Shown: piece by piece, positions 47,101-59,109 of the stretch
How positions within the stretch are numbered: the stretch's first letter is position 1
Layout: every line of letters starts with the position of its first letter
Source of the DNA: Salticus scenicus
Lineage: Eukaryota; Arthropoda; Arachnida; Araneae; Salticidae
Assembly: GCA_963930645.1 (NCBI GenBank)
Contig: OZ005651.1
Span: forward strand, 332,277,527 to 332,341,526
Direction of reading: 5' to 3'
Length of the DNA stretch: 64,000 bases
Made by a program: the position numbers and the translations under genes
The notes under the pieces: generated by a model
What the model was told of the DNA's origin: nothing
What the model saw: only the letters and a program-made list of their open reading frames with translations
Databases searched by the model: none

Positions 47101-50100
47101 TATTCTTGCTATTAATTGTACAAATTATAAATTAGAGGGATGGCACAAAAAGACCCAATAAAAACCTCTCAATGAAGCACATATTGCTTTTCCAGAATAG
47201 TTATTTACAATTTGAAATATTCATTCAACATATAAACACTTATACTTCTGTTTTAAAGTTAGTTATTTTGTATTGAGAAGATGCTTTTAAATTGATTTTA
47301 AATGCGTTTTTAATAACTGTCACTTAATATATGTTTTTATATTTGAATTCTGGAGTGTCCTATATGAATTAGCAAGGTCAGTAATTTATAGTACATAGTA
47401 AAATAATTAAGGTTTCTGATAGTAGCCAGAACTTTCAGTAAAAAAAAAAAAAAAAAGTCAAACTCCAAATTGGATATCAAATATAACAAAGTAAAAGTTA
47501 ATGCATCTTTGTTACTAAACATGATAATGAATGTACCAGGATCAACTATGAAATGGCACAATTAATCAATGCTCAATTTTCTAGTGTTGATTGTGAATGA
47601 TTGTAATGCACATACATTGAAAATTTATAATATAGGCTCTTGGGAAGTTTCACTCACAAATACTTTACAGTATGACTATTTCATAAACTTAAAATATCCC
47701 TAAACCTTATATTTATTAGTTGACTAGAATTGAGAAGAAAAAAAAAATCTCATCACCAGGAATACAGATAACTAGTACATTTTTAAATGCACATGTTTTC
47801 AAGGCAATATAAAATAATTAAAATGAAATAAAATTGACAATAATAACAATTCTTAATTAATGGAATATTCACACTTTCACAACCGCTGATATAGATTCAC
47901 ATCATTTGAAAATCTTTAACTCTGCCAGTGGGCGTTTCTTTCGTAATTTGTGTGTTACTTATTTCGAAATTAAGTACCCAGTGTTCATATTTTTGCAATA
48001 AAATATACTATGGATAGAAATATATTGATTAGAAAGAATATTATTATAATGTATATCCACCATTTATAATATAAATGTGAATACAGAAAAGTTTGTTCTG
48101 AAATATTTTACTTTGGGAGAATAATGCCCGCAAGCGGACCTTATTGTCAAAAAAGACATAATCTGCAGTCGCAAAAGTGTTAAACAAAATATTTCATTTA
48201 TATCAATTTTTGGTAAAAATATATGTAATGGAAACTTGTAATCTGAATTTCAAAGTTTACAACAACAACAAAATCTTTTTTTTTTTTATACAATTGGGCT
48301 GTTCATAAATTTACAGGAAATAAAGAAACACTATAAAACCAAAGAGCAGTAGCAACACAAAGCAAATTATATGTAGTTTGAATGAGAAGCACATGAAATA
48401 ATTAAAATTCATGATATTTTCTTACTTTTAGAAAACAGGACTAGCATCTTAAAATTATTTTTCACAGATGTTTGTTTGTCAGAATTGTTTTTTTTTTTTT
48501 TCAAACAGTATTAATTTTGAATAAATTGAGGTAATTAAGTAACATTACAAAAAAAGTGATTTAAACAAAATTTCACGCAAATGCTAAATATTCTTTTAGA
48601 TATATATACCTATATATATACATATATAATTTAGCTTAAGTCCCTTTAAAACTATATAAGAAAAAAAATTTTCTCTGAAACCAAATACTTTTTATGTAAT
48701 ACTCAAAATTCTTTCACTTAAATATTTCATTTATGTTCTATGTTGTTATTTCATGAAGAATAAAAATTTTATATGTAAACACCATAAATACCAAACTATA
48801 AAATTGTCTGATCTAACTCAAACTTCAGGTAAAATCCTGTAAATCAATTGCAGTTGCCAAAATATGCATAAGCATTTTAAAAAATAAAAAAATTATTATC
48901 CTTCCCCCTACACCCATTCTATTGCTTACAAAATTTTTATTCTTCATCATTTAACACTAGTTTTCAGTGCATTCTACTGCAATTCTTATATAAATTTTAT
49001 TATTAAACATTTTTGCTTGATATTTCTTTACTAATTTTATTTTTTCAATGTTACTTAAAATGTATACAAATAAAATTACATTTTTTTTTTTTTTTTTTTT
49101 TAATAAATACCTTTCAATGCAATTTTATGAAATTTCAAATAATAAATAAACCACAATGAGAATAAAAATAATAGTTCATGCAAGATAAGAGAGAATATTC
49201 AATATAATAAACTCTTTTGTAATAAAGTAACACTGTGGATAAAATTAGAGTAAATGATTTTATACTTCAGTTTTATAGCTCTGATTAAAAATAAATAAAT
49301 AATAATCATTGTTGAAAACAAATACTGTAATATTAAACATTATCCATGTATCTCATTTTATTAACAAAATACATTAAGAAAATGTTTTGTTTATTTCATA
49401 CATGACATGCTTTATAAAGAGATGTTCAAAATAATTTTACAGGAAAAAAATAATCTTAAATGGAAGTGCAAATGTAAATATGTGAAATAAAAAAAATATA
49501 TAGTTATCAAGCATATACCAATATAATATAGTTCACTTAAAAGTAGAAACTAAAAATATTCTTGATAATTAAAATGACTAGTATTATTTTAATACTGTAT
49601 TACAAATTATATAAATGCACTTAAGCACAGAGATGTTTAATCCCATTTACTAAAAATATTTAGAAAATAAACAAAAAATAAAAAGCTGAGTTAAATAAAA
49701 TAAATAAATTGAACTACATTTAGATTTCTTTACACTTTCCACATCAGAATTGAGTCTGCTTTAAATAATTAATAATAATTATTGTTATTATTAGGTCTCA
49801 CAAAAAAGGTTTATAGTGGTAAACTAAGCTTAAGTTATGTCAGGGTTATAAATAATAATATTAATAACTAAAAAGAAAAATAATTTTTTATTTTAAATAT
49901 ATGTTCCTACAAATATTTCAAAGTGAGAGTATATCTTATTCATCTAATTATATATATTGTAAACAAAATTATACAATATATAGACTATCTTCTTTTTCAA
50001 ACATTTCCCTTTCAAAGAAATTTTTATGTTTCCAAATAAAAAATTGTTTTGAAGAGGCAACTATTGAAATAAAATATCTTATTTTGTTCAATTAAAATTT

Positions 50101-52788
50101 GTCGATAGCTTCGCTTTTTAAAAGGCATCGCCTGATAGAGAAAGTGTTGCTATGTAGTAACCGTAATAAACTAGTAACCATTGCTAAGGAATATGACTGA
50201 AAACAATAATCAGGCAATTTGAATAAAAATTAAGAAAGTGAAATGGAAAAATTTGGAGGGGGGGGGGGGTAATATTCTCATTAAAAAAAAAAAAAAAACC
50301 TTGATGAGGTGTACATTTACAATATCCAAGCTACACCTCTGTCACATGTTGAAGCTCTGTAATCAAAGGCTTGAGCTTCAGAGCCAAGTTCTTACAAAAG
50401 GAAATTTTAATAGCACTATTTTTATAATATTGCAGTTTCTCACTTTCTGTTGATATTTGTTTTACCTGTTAAAAATAAATAAATAAATAAATAAAATACT
50501 ATATAAAAATTATGGTTTCTAAATTTTTATTTGTGAATCTCTGCCCAGAGTGCACTCAGACACACAGGGAGAGACAGACATTTCTCTTTATTCATATACA
50601 GAGATAACATAATAAATATAATTTTGATCATAATTTTACTTCTTTCGGAAGTTTTTGTTTGGTATAAGTTATTTAGGAAAAGTATCAAAAAACAGCAGTA
50701 ATTTTCCTGTTGCATAAAATAGCAGAGATACTTTTTCAGAATTTTTTTCAAATTTTATTTTATAGTTGAGTCATCATTTATAAATAAATTCAGTTTTTTC
50801 TTTATTTTATTTTTCATTTTTCTTTCTTTCTTTTTAATTACATCATTGTAAAATAAAGCGTTAAATTTTACTTTATCAGTAATGTTTTTGAACTGGCAAC
50901 ATCGTCAATCTATTCAGTCATTCTTGTCTTTGAGTAGATGGACAAAATGGAAAAACTAGTTCTCACTGACTACGCGAACACTTCTACGGAAGATAAGAAA
51001 ATGAAAATCCCTAATACTTTAGCAGTATGGGAAAACTCCAGGACATGCTGTCGATGGATAGCATGACTTCGATCCTTTAAACAGCGGAAATCCCCTTGTG
51101 CGGGAAAATTAACACAATGAATATTTCCTCGCACAACAAAAATTCCCTATCCATGGTAGGCCTTAGAAAAGTAGCATGCCTTATGGAGTAACCAGTCTGG
51201 AAATGGCTGTTTTTCCACAAATTATCTATGTAACAGAAGACATTTTCTTTCAGAATAGTTTTGGAAAATTAAATGATGGCTAATGGATGGATGAAAGCGA
51301 GTGATTAATAAAATCAGCTGTTGAATTATTTTTTTTTCTTTATTTTTTTAATCAAAATATGTTTAAAGTTTAGATAGTTTTTAGCAGGTATGCGGCGCAT
51401 GCCTAGCATACCCAAAGAATATGCCACTGATGTATATATATAATAAAGATACTATATTATATAAATATATATATGAGGAACAAATATTCAAACCTTGTTT
51501 TTTCTCAAAAAAAGAAAAGTGTTAGTATGCTATTATTTTCAACCAAAATTAATTTTATCCTATTATAAACCTATTTAGAAAATTGGAGTTTCAATCAAAA
51601 AGTGTTTCACCAAAGTCTGTTTCGTATTAAACTGATCTTTCCAGTCAGAAATCAGAGCTATTTTTACTGGTCACATGAGCCCCACTTGTACCAGTTTTTA
51701 TGTTTGTTGCTTTAGCTCATGCTATGTTGGTTTGTTGAATATAGAGCAGTGTGTTTTTACATAAGCTTTTTTTTTTTTTGTGTGTGTCAGGGGGTTGGGG
51801 GGAGAAAAAGAGAGTATATTAATGTGCATTGCAAATTGTGGAACTAAGATAAAGGAAAAAAAAAACAGCTGGTGGGAAAAGACAAGAAAGAAAAAGAAGA
51901 CATACTTTAGCAGATCTTGTATCTGTCGTGTTGAGAAGATTCTCAGAGAAAATACAACAATATCAATGGAACAAAAGAAAAACAACATATAAAAACAACA
52001 CTACTACGAACTGTATAAAAAAGTTGATGAGGTAAATATATTGGCGACTGATTGCAAACTTTTAATAAGAAATCCTTTAACATCTATTAAAAAAAAAAAA
52101 AAAAATTACCATTCATATCAGAACACAAAAAGATTGTTTTAGATAAAAGTAGGGAAAATTTCAAGGTCAAAATCTCGAAAAATTATAAATTTGAAGATTG
52201 AAGTAAACAGTCTGGTGCAAAACTTTTTAAAAAGGGGATTAATGCTACTATTATAAAAAGTGCTGCTTTACAATCTCTTCCTCGTCATGGAATGCCACTT
52301 GGAAAAAAAAAAAGATGTAGAGAAATTTTTTAAATAAATGTATGGCGAAAAGCACCAAAATCAACCTGATTTTCATCGATATAAAGCTATTATTTTTAAT
52401 AATTTACCAGCAAGTAATAAAGAAACTGAGGAAATACGTGATTGCTTGGATGAAGATATTGGGTTTAAAAATTTGAAAGTTCTCTATAATTCTCAGGACG
52501 ATTTTTCACGTCTAAATTTTTAACTTTATTTTATAATTAGATAACTAATTTTGTTCTATTAATAATCATTTCATTCAATTAAAAATGTTATTTTAACAAT
52601 ATGTGAGTTGCATTCTTTTTCATTCAAAAAATGTTTCCTCCTCAGAGTTTTTGGTCAAAACATGATTTCTCCAAACTTCAAATACATTTTTCTAATTAAT
52701 TTCAAGTTCATTAGGTAAAGTATGTTTAACTATCTTCCTAGTAATCAATAATACATCTAAACAAACAATAATTAAAGTTTAGATTTTG

Positions 52789-52790
<2 letters not shown>
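44168..52790. other. Long non-coding region without recognisable genes
   Basis: About 8.6 kb of AT-rich sequence with few recognisable repeats beyond homopolymers and AT runs. It lies downstream of the terminal coding exon of the minus-strand gene at 56,688, so part could be its 3' UTR or intergenic DNA. I see no direct proof. A GC-richer patch at 50,935-51,240 contains a 42-codon frame starting MDKMEKLVLTDYAN, with no family resemblance. Near 51,420, ATGCCACTGA resembles a hAT-type tip, but no partner end was found. Confidence 0.45.
52085..52523 (+). pseudogene. Broken unrecognised coding fragment
   Basis: Protein-like sequence appears in successive plus frames. One segment near 52,215-52,300 reads GAKLFKKGINATIIKSAA then LPRHGMPLGK. 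After an A-run, a frame at 52,338-52,523 contains FHRYKAIIFNNLPASN and EEIRDCLDEDIGF, ending at TAA. The frames change at A-tracts (52,089 and about 52,303). The composition and spacing look like one decayed gene of roughly 130 residues or more. I do not recognise the family; a mobile-element gene is most likely. Confidence 0.4.

Positions 52791-52820
<30 letters not shown>
52791..52820. repeat. (TA)n microsatellite
   Basis: Fifteen uninterrupted AT dinucleotides, immediately followed by the unusual GC-rich patch at 52,821-52,890. Confidence 0.95.
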
Positions 52821-52824
<4 letters not shown>

Positions 52825-52855
52825 TGTTTTCGTTAGCTGTGACCCTGCTCACCTA

Positions 52856-52867
52856 TGCGCATGCGTG
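52856..52867. promoter_or_regulatory. NRF-1-like palindromic site (tentative)
   Basis: TGCGCATGCGTG differs at one position from the NRF-1 consensus YGCGCAYGCGCR. It lies in a GC-richer patch of about 100 bp between a (TA)n run and AT-rich DNA. It could mark a promoter, but no first exon is evident on either strand. Confidence 0.25.
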
Positions 52868-53859
52868 AGGTCTGCATTGATTTTGTTAAAATAGGGTAGA
52901 AGCGTAGAAGATGAGAGAATGTTTACATTTTACGAGTGAGAGATAAGTTGCGGTTTCTTTTTTCTTTTTAGGACATTATTGAATTTTGAGGCGATACTTC
53001 TTCGTTATATTCGTATAAAGGCAAAATGCTGATTTTTCCCCCTTGTAATTTTTAAATAAGTGTAGAAGATCAGTTTTATTCTTCGATGCAAAATAAAATC
53101 CGTAAACTTAAAAGTAAATGCCTGTTTTCTTTCTTCTTCTTCTTTTTTTTTTTTTTTCAGTTAAAATTATTTTTATTTGCTTACTTGATCTCTAAATTCG
53201 TACTATATCTGTCATACCTGAACACTTGTTTCATGCACTGATTATAGTAGTAAATTAATTAAAAATGACTTAAATTAGGTAAAATTTACATAATTCATTA
53301 ATAAAAGAAGAGAAAAAGAACAACGTTTACAGTAGACTTTACCTGTAGTAAAAGTAATATATTTTTTTCTTTTAAATTGTACTGCTAAAATAAAAATACC
53401 ATATTTTTGGATCTCTATTTTACAGAAATTTACAGAAAATCGTATTTAAATCAAATCATTAGATTTTTTTATCATGATTATTTTACACCTTTTATTTTTC
53501 GCGCATATTGTCATATAAATTACATTAAATAAAATATTGTTAATTAAAATTAAAAATTAAACTTTAAATTCGCGTAAAAAGGTAAAATAAATATTGAAGA
53601 CTCATAAAAAGAAAACGAACACGTGTAGAACGAAAAGCGCATTTGGCTAAGTGCCCATCTCATTCAACGCATCACCCCTTTTCCGAGTAGGATCGTTCCG
53701 CGAGAGGTAGACATGGTTTACGAAAACGGACAGTATATAAGTGTTTTATTTATTTATTTATTTTAAGAAGAAAATTCTGTATTGAATAAAATTTAACTTA
53801 GTATCCAAGCTTTATTCTGACCCTGCATTTTCCTCTTTATGCATTTTTTGTTATCCAAA
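52868..53859. other. Non-coding AT-rich sequence
   Basis: No gene. A pyrimidine tract TTCTTCTTC(T)n CAG at about 53,133-53,160 looks like a splice acceptor, but no open frame of interest follows. Confidence 0.45.
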
Positions 53860-54240
53860 TTTCAGAGTGATTGGACCATAACTTTATGAGATAGCATGGT
53901 CAACAAAGGGGTTGGATCTTTATGCATTGTGTATCACCAATACCCAACCAATTGATCCCGAATTTTAAATTTTGGAGCAATCTGAACGTAACTTGGTCAA
54001 GATAACATGGTCAATCTTTGGGGGAGGGGGTGACAGACCTTCATGTATCGGTCATCATCACTACACAGCCCTGCAACCCTAGATTTAAAAGAGATTGGAC
54101 TATAAATTTATGATAGCATACTTAACCTGGAGGTTGGACGACTGCCACTCTTCGGCCATCAATATTACACACTATCCAATGGTGAATTTCAAATTTTGAA
54201 GCAATTAGACTAGACTGTAACTTTATGAGGCAGCAAAATA
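53860..54240 (+). repeat. Diverged tandem repeat, ~110-bp period, about 3.5 units
   Basis: Variants of AGTGATTGGACCATAACTTT..GATAGCATGGTCAA recur near 53,864, 53,974, 54,090 and 54,198. Each is followed by GGTTGGATCTTTATGCATT-like and ATCACCAATACCCAACC-like parts. Units are perhaps 70-80% alike. No reading frame is kept across units. Confidence 0.7.
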
Positions 54241-56111
54241 GTCTATAGCAAATGGTAACAAATTTTTTCCTGATTATAAGAAATAAGAATCTGGTACTAA
54301 TAAATAAATAAAAATCTGATAAGTGCAGCAAACATTTGTACTCCAATATTTTCAGATGAATTAAACTTTATCTAAGTACCAAGGTAAATACAGATATTAA
54401 TAATGCAAGATAAATAGTAAGGAATTCATGGGAAAAATAAATAAATAATAAAAATAAAAAACTTAACATTTTTAAAACAAAACCAATATAAAAGAATAAA
54501 TATAACAATTTTCAAACATGAAAAAAAAAAAAAAAAAAATTGAAATGGTAACTTTAGACTTACAAAAATAACTGCATAAAAAAACCTAAACAAACACCAT
54601 ACAACATGATATAAAAGGCTGTCTAAAAAATAATTTAATTGTAATAGTGTAACAGCATTTCAAAAAATTTATCACATACAATGAATGGGAAAATTATTGC
54701 TCTTTAATTTAGTTCAAAACCAGACAATAAAGAATAAAAATAAATAAATATATGTGTATATATAAAACACCACAGCTGATAGTGTACTGCGATAATTTCC
54801 AGATTAAAAGCACTAGTAAACTGACTTGTTTTCATAACAACACATTAAATATTTCATATTAAATATCACAAAAACACAACATAAAACAGCACAATTAAAG
54901 CATTATTATTATTATTATTATTATAATTTTTAAGCAAATTTTGTTTTTGTTTAATGGCTCGAAACTTACATAATAGATTTCTAAAAAATTTAAATAATCA
55001 ATTTTTTTTTTTTTTTAAAGATAATATTTTAATAGTTAGATACAAAAATATAGGAATAAAATTAAGCCCAGTGAATGTAATGAAAATCTAAAAAATTAAA
55101 TTACTTAATGTAAAAATAATAAATTACTGTGTTAATAATATGAATAACATGTAAAATAATTTGTGTAGTAAAAAACAATAAATTTTAGGTATTTGTAAAT
55201 ATACAACCCCCCCCCCCCAAAAAAAAAAAAAAAAAAAAAAAAAATGCAGAAGAAATGTTACACAAGCATAAGAACTACATGATAAATTGGAATAAAAATA
55301 AAGAGGTTTGGGGGGGGGGACAGAAGCCTCACCCCCAATATAAAAATTACAGATTTACAGGTTAAATAATAAGGTAAATACACATCTTTTTTTTTTTTTT
55401 TTTTTTTTAAGGATAAAATTAAGAAAATAAACATTTTATAAATTTAAGAGGTTTATAGAAACTTAGTAACTTTTATTAAATGTTTTATAAATGTACAACA
55501 GACCAGTTTTTGTTAATAATAATAATAATAATAATAATAAAGTACTGCTTTTACTTTTAGTTTATTTTATAGATCAAAATTCACAAAGTCAAATTATGTA
55601 CAAAATAAATGGTAATAAAATTTTAAAGCAGGCCTTAAAAAAAAAAAAAAACTTATTTAAATACCGAAAGAGTATTTATTCATTTATTTTTATGTTACTC
55701 TATATTGATATTTATTTTGTAATATATAGATGAAGAAAAAGACCTTTTGTAAATTTTCATTGTTTACAATAATGGACACACTTAAACGGAGTTTTAAACA
55801 CTATTCTATTTCAGAACTTTTGTCAATATAGGCAAAAAAATACATGATAAATTTGAAAACCATTGATAGCACACAATTTACTTGAGCAAAAATGAAAATG
55901 GAAGACTAAATAATAAATCACCAGATAAGACAAATTACACATTCGTGTCATCATGACACTTAAAAAAGCTAGTCATAATGCAGAGACCCAAATCAAGCTT
56001 ATTTGTGGGGGGTGGGGGGGACTTTATTAAGCTAGCTCATATATAATATAAATTATACATCTTTATTAGAAGAATAGGGAATCAAAATTGACAAAATCTA
56101 AAACTGTAAAT

Positions 56112-56146
<35 letters not shown>

Positions 56147-56687
56147 TATAAAAATCAAACCCATTTTTCAATAGGCACCTAAGTAATGTTTTAGGCATTT
56201 TATTGAAATTAAAAATAAATAAAAATTCTGATAGACATATTTAAAGGCATAAGAGTTTTCAATGCAAAATAACGCTATTGTTTTCTTAAAAGATATATAC
56301 ATACAATGTATAAATGCTGCAATGTAAGATATGAATTTGTATGTATACACACATATACAAATGGCATTTCTATGTAGGTCATTTTTCTTCCAGAATATTC
56401 TCAGTTGTTTAGAAAACATTTTAAGTATTCCTTTGAACCAAATTAAAATGTATATATATTTAATTTTTTTAAGAGTTACTTAAATGCAATAAGTACACTT
56501 TTAATACAAGAAATACATTAAGCAGATCAATATAATTTTTAATCTTTTATGGGGAGTGGGGGAAATCTATTTTTTATTTTTTTTTATTTTAGTAAAATAT
56601 AAATTTTAAGAAAATACAGAAATAAAATGCTTAAGTATATGCGTATATACTACCTGGTTTTGTAAATTTGTTAAAAATTATAATTAG
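54241..56687. other. AT-rich non-coding region with microsatellites
   Basis: Contains (ATT)n near 54,904-54,922, (TAA)n near 55,517-55,540, poly-A near 55,220-55,243 and 56,116-56,143, a C11 run near 55,207 and a G9 run near 55,310. No gene. It would lie within the 3' UTR or just downstream of the gene ending at 56,688. Confidence 0.5.
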
Positions 56688-56852
56688 CTATATATCAACA
56701 ATAGAACCTCTAGATGGATGTTTAATTTCATTCATTAAGTTTGAGTTATTTGCCACAGACGGGGGTGATTTTGGAAATGCAATATCTGAGGCACGCTTAG
56801 ATTTAACTAAAGCATCTTGAAGGTTTTGTATTGTCTGATTTTGTAGATCAAT
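56688..56852 (-). CDS. Terminal coding exon of an unidentified host gene
   Basis: On the minus strand a clear acceptor (T7, then CTTTCCAG, ending at 56,853) opens a 165-nt exon of 54 codons plus the stop TAG. It begins IDLQNQTIQNLQDALVKS and ends SRGSIVDI. The first part is heptad-like and likely coiled coil; the rest is Ser/Pro-rich. The intron is phase 0 and fits the exon at 57,346-57,426. I do not recognise the protein. The rest of the gene would lie upstream, beyond the transposon-filled intron and probably beyond the end of this window. Confidence 0.68.
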   Translation of the reverse strand: MDLQNQTIQNLQDALVKSKRASDIAFPKSPPSVANNSNLMNEIKHPSRGSIVDI

Positions 56853-57345
56853 CTGGAAAGAAAAAAACTTGCATTTGAATACCACAAGAAAAATAACATT
56901 CATATCTTGCATAACAAATAAAAAAGTATATTTAATAAGTTTAAATAAGTGTTTAAAAGAAAGTTGCACATTAAGCTTATTTAAAACAATGCTCAAAAGA
57001 AATGCCTCCTAAGACAATGATATAACATAAAAGATAGTAGTTCAATACTCATATTTCCATTCCCTTCTTCTCAGGAAACCACCCAATAGTGCAATAATAG
57101 AAATCAATTAAATGATGTTCATTTGCAAGGGCATAATCTAATGTGATTTTCGATGCGTAAATTGTTTGTCCTCTTGAACCTGTTCTTGAGAAATCTACAA
57201 TTAAATTTAAGTAAAAACACAGTAATGAGAAAGGAGTCTCAACACATGTGGAGTGAAGAAAGTTGAAGTTAACCTAAACATGGTATGTTTTGATATAGTT
57301 ATACTATTCAATTATTCATCAGTAATGATGGTCGACTGCACTCAC

Positions 57346-57426
57346 CAATGCTCGTTGCATGGTACAAGTCTTTGGATTAGTGTAAACTCGACCATCTAAG
57401 TTTGAATTGCCCTTGTAGTTTGTTTT
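57346..57426 (-). CDS. Penultimate coding exon of the same host gene
   Basis: An 81-nt exon of exactly 27 codons on the minus strand, between an acceptor CCTCCTGTAG and a strong donor TTG|GTGAGT. Only one of three frames is open. It reads NSNLDGRVYTNPKTCTMQRAL at its C-terminal end. Both its 3' boundary and the next exon's 5' boundary are phase 0, so the two exons join without a frame break across a 493-nt intron. No domain is recognisable in so short a piece. Confidence 0.6.
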
Positions 57427-57923
57427 CTACAGGAGGTTAAGCATTAACAATGCACTACCTTTCTATTCATGAAATGTTCTTGGTGACATGATATTTTCTG
57501 TTTTAAACTTTTTTTTTGTTGTTTAATACTATATTTGCCAATAGTAATTTGCTATTGAAAGCTTCTTCCATTTTTATATTGTTATATCTAAATATATTTT
57601 ATAATATATATTAATATGAATATTAAAGTTTTTCAGAAGTTAGAACAATTACTTTTATCAATTTTTAGAATCTACATTAGTGATTATTAGACATTAAATC
57701 TCGATAATAAACAGAAATGGGCAATTAATTTATGTTTAACACAACACATTTTTCTATGCTCTTTTGATTACTGTTCGTTTGGATTTCATTCATTATTTCA
57801 GTAAGGCATGTATTTTATCATTTAAGGTACAGCTGTATCAATCATTAGCAAAGCTTCAGAATTCATAACTCGAAAATGAGTTGACGAGGGTAAGTGAATT
57901 ATGCATTAAAAAATATGTTTATA
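57427..57923. other. Intronic or intergenic AT-rich sequence
   Basis: No feature recognised. On the exon model it is intron upstream of the exon at 57,346. Confidence 0.45.
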
Positions 57924-58637
57924 CAGGGTGATCAATTTAAAAGAGTACCCGTTGGTTTTCTTATTACCCTTAAATCTGATGGATGTGGCAACTATTCTAA
58001 CACTGAAGTATAATTGTTTGAACCTTGTTTAAGTGTGGGAGACAATTTCCAACACTGTTGGGCTGTTACAACTTTATTTGTGAGGTAAAACAGAAATGGA
58101 AACGCACAATGTTATTTAATCCTGTGATAATTTTATTTATGAAAAACAAAATTTAATTCAAATTTTTTACATTATCATTCCTACATTACATTTAAATTAT
58201 CATTTATAGGGTTTTCCAGAGAAGTACTGCAAACATCGATGAATTAAAACACAGATCATAACTGAAGAAATCTCGTCAATAATACCAACAATGCTGCAAA
58301 GTGTGTCAAAAAACTTGGTTCGATGTGTTCATGTTTGCATTCAAAATGGTGGCTAATAATTTTAACATTTTCTGTAAGGAATGATAATGTAAAAAAGAAA
58401 AAATTAAATTATGCTTTTCAAAAATAAAATTATCACAGGATTAAGTAACACTGTGCGTATCCATTTCTGTTTTACCTCACAAATAAATTTGTAACAGTCC
58501 AACAGTGTTAGAAATTGTCTCCCACACTTAAATAAGGTTCAAACAATTATACTTCAGTGTTAGAATAGTTGCTACATCCATCAGATTTAAAGGTAATAAG
58601 AAAAAACTATGGGTACTCTTTTAAACTGATCACCCTG
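57924..58637. mobile_element. Mariner-derived element with ~240-bp inverted repeats
   Basis: A 714-bp element flanked by TA (57,922-57,923 and 58,638-58,639). Its arms begin CAGGGTGATCA and match over about 240 bp (57,924-58,165 against 58,397-58,637) with scattered substitutions. The middle retains the end of a mariner-type transposase on the plus strand (see separate entry). It is therefore an internally deleted element, not a random MITE. Confidence 0.88.
58222..58369 (+). pseudogene. C-terminal remnant of a mariner-type transposase
   Basis: Reads STANIDELKHR, then after a one-base shift ITEEISSIIPTMLQSV and VRCVHVCIQNGG before TAA. The pattern of an ELK..ITEEI..IIP.ML segment followed by a Cys-containing end is the usual C-terminus of Tc1/mariner transposases of the type found in arthropods. 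The catalytic region is absent. Confidence 0.7.
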
Positions 58638-58688
58638 TATATACTCCTTTGATTGATGCTTGTCAGGATTTTATTTATTATTAGAATA

Positions 58689-59109
58689 CCCATACAGCCA
58701 CTGATATCCATTAGACATCTAAATTACATCCAAATGATCCATATAAAGGTACAAAATATCTAAAAAATGTCTATTAAAAGTTCTGGATATCCTGTACCAA
58801 TTATAATATCTATTAGATGTTTAAATGTTGACGAAATTTAAACGTGATTTTTTCGACGTCTAATAGATGTAACATGTTAGATCAAAACAAGATTTAGATA
58901 TTTTCAATATCTATTAGATCTAACAAGTCAAATTATTGGAGATTTATGAGATATGTAACAGACATATCTGCCTCATGGATGTAAAAAAAAAAGAGTGACA
59001 TTTGTCATGCTAATAGATATCTGTAGGATATTTATAGAAGTTTAATAGATCATTTTAAAACTTTTATACGTGTTTATACATGTCTTATGGATGTAAGTGG
59101 CTATGTGGG
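58689..59109. mobile_element. MITE with internal TCTATTAGAT repeats
   Basis: Ends CCCATACAGCCACT and an imperfect inverse (two mismatches), flanked by TA. Inside, variants of TCTATTAGATGT occur at least seven times in both orientations, giving a strongly self-complementary interior. GGATATCCTG is shared with the MITE at 21,614. No ORF. Confidence 0.7.

Noticed and set aside
51405..51430. ATGCCACTGA as a hAT element end
   Set aside because: Only one end found; no inverted partner or target duplication.
56168..56419. 83-codon minus frame near the host exons
   Set aside because: AT-rich composition, no splice context and no domain; probably chance.
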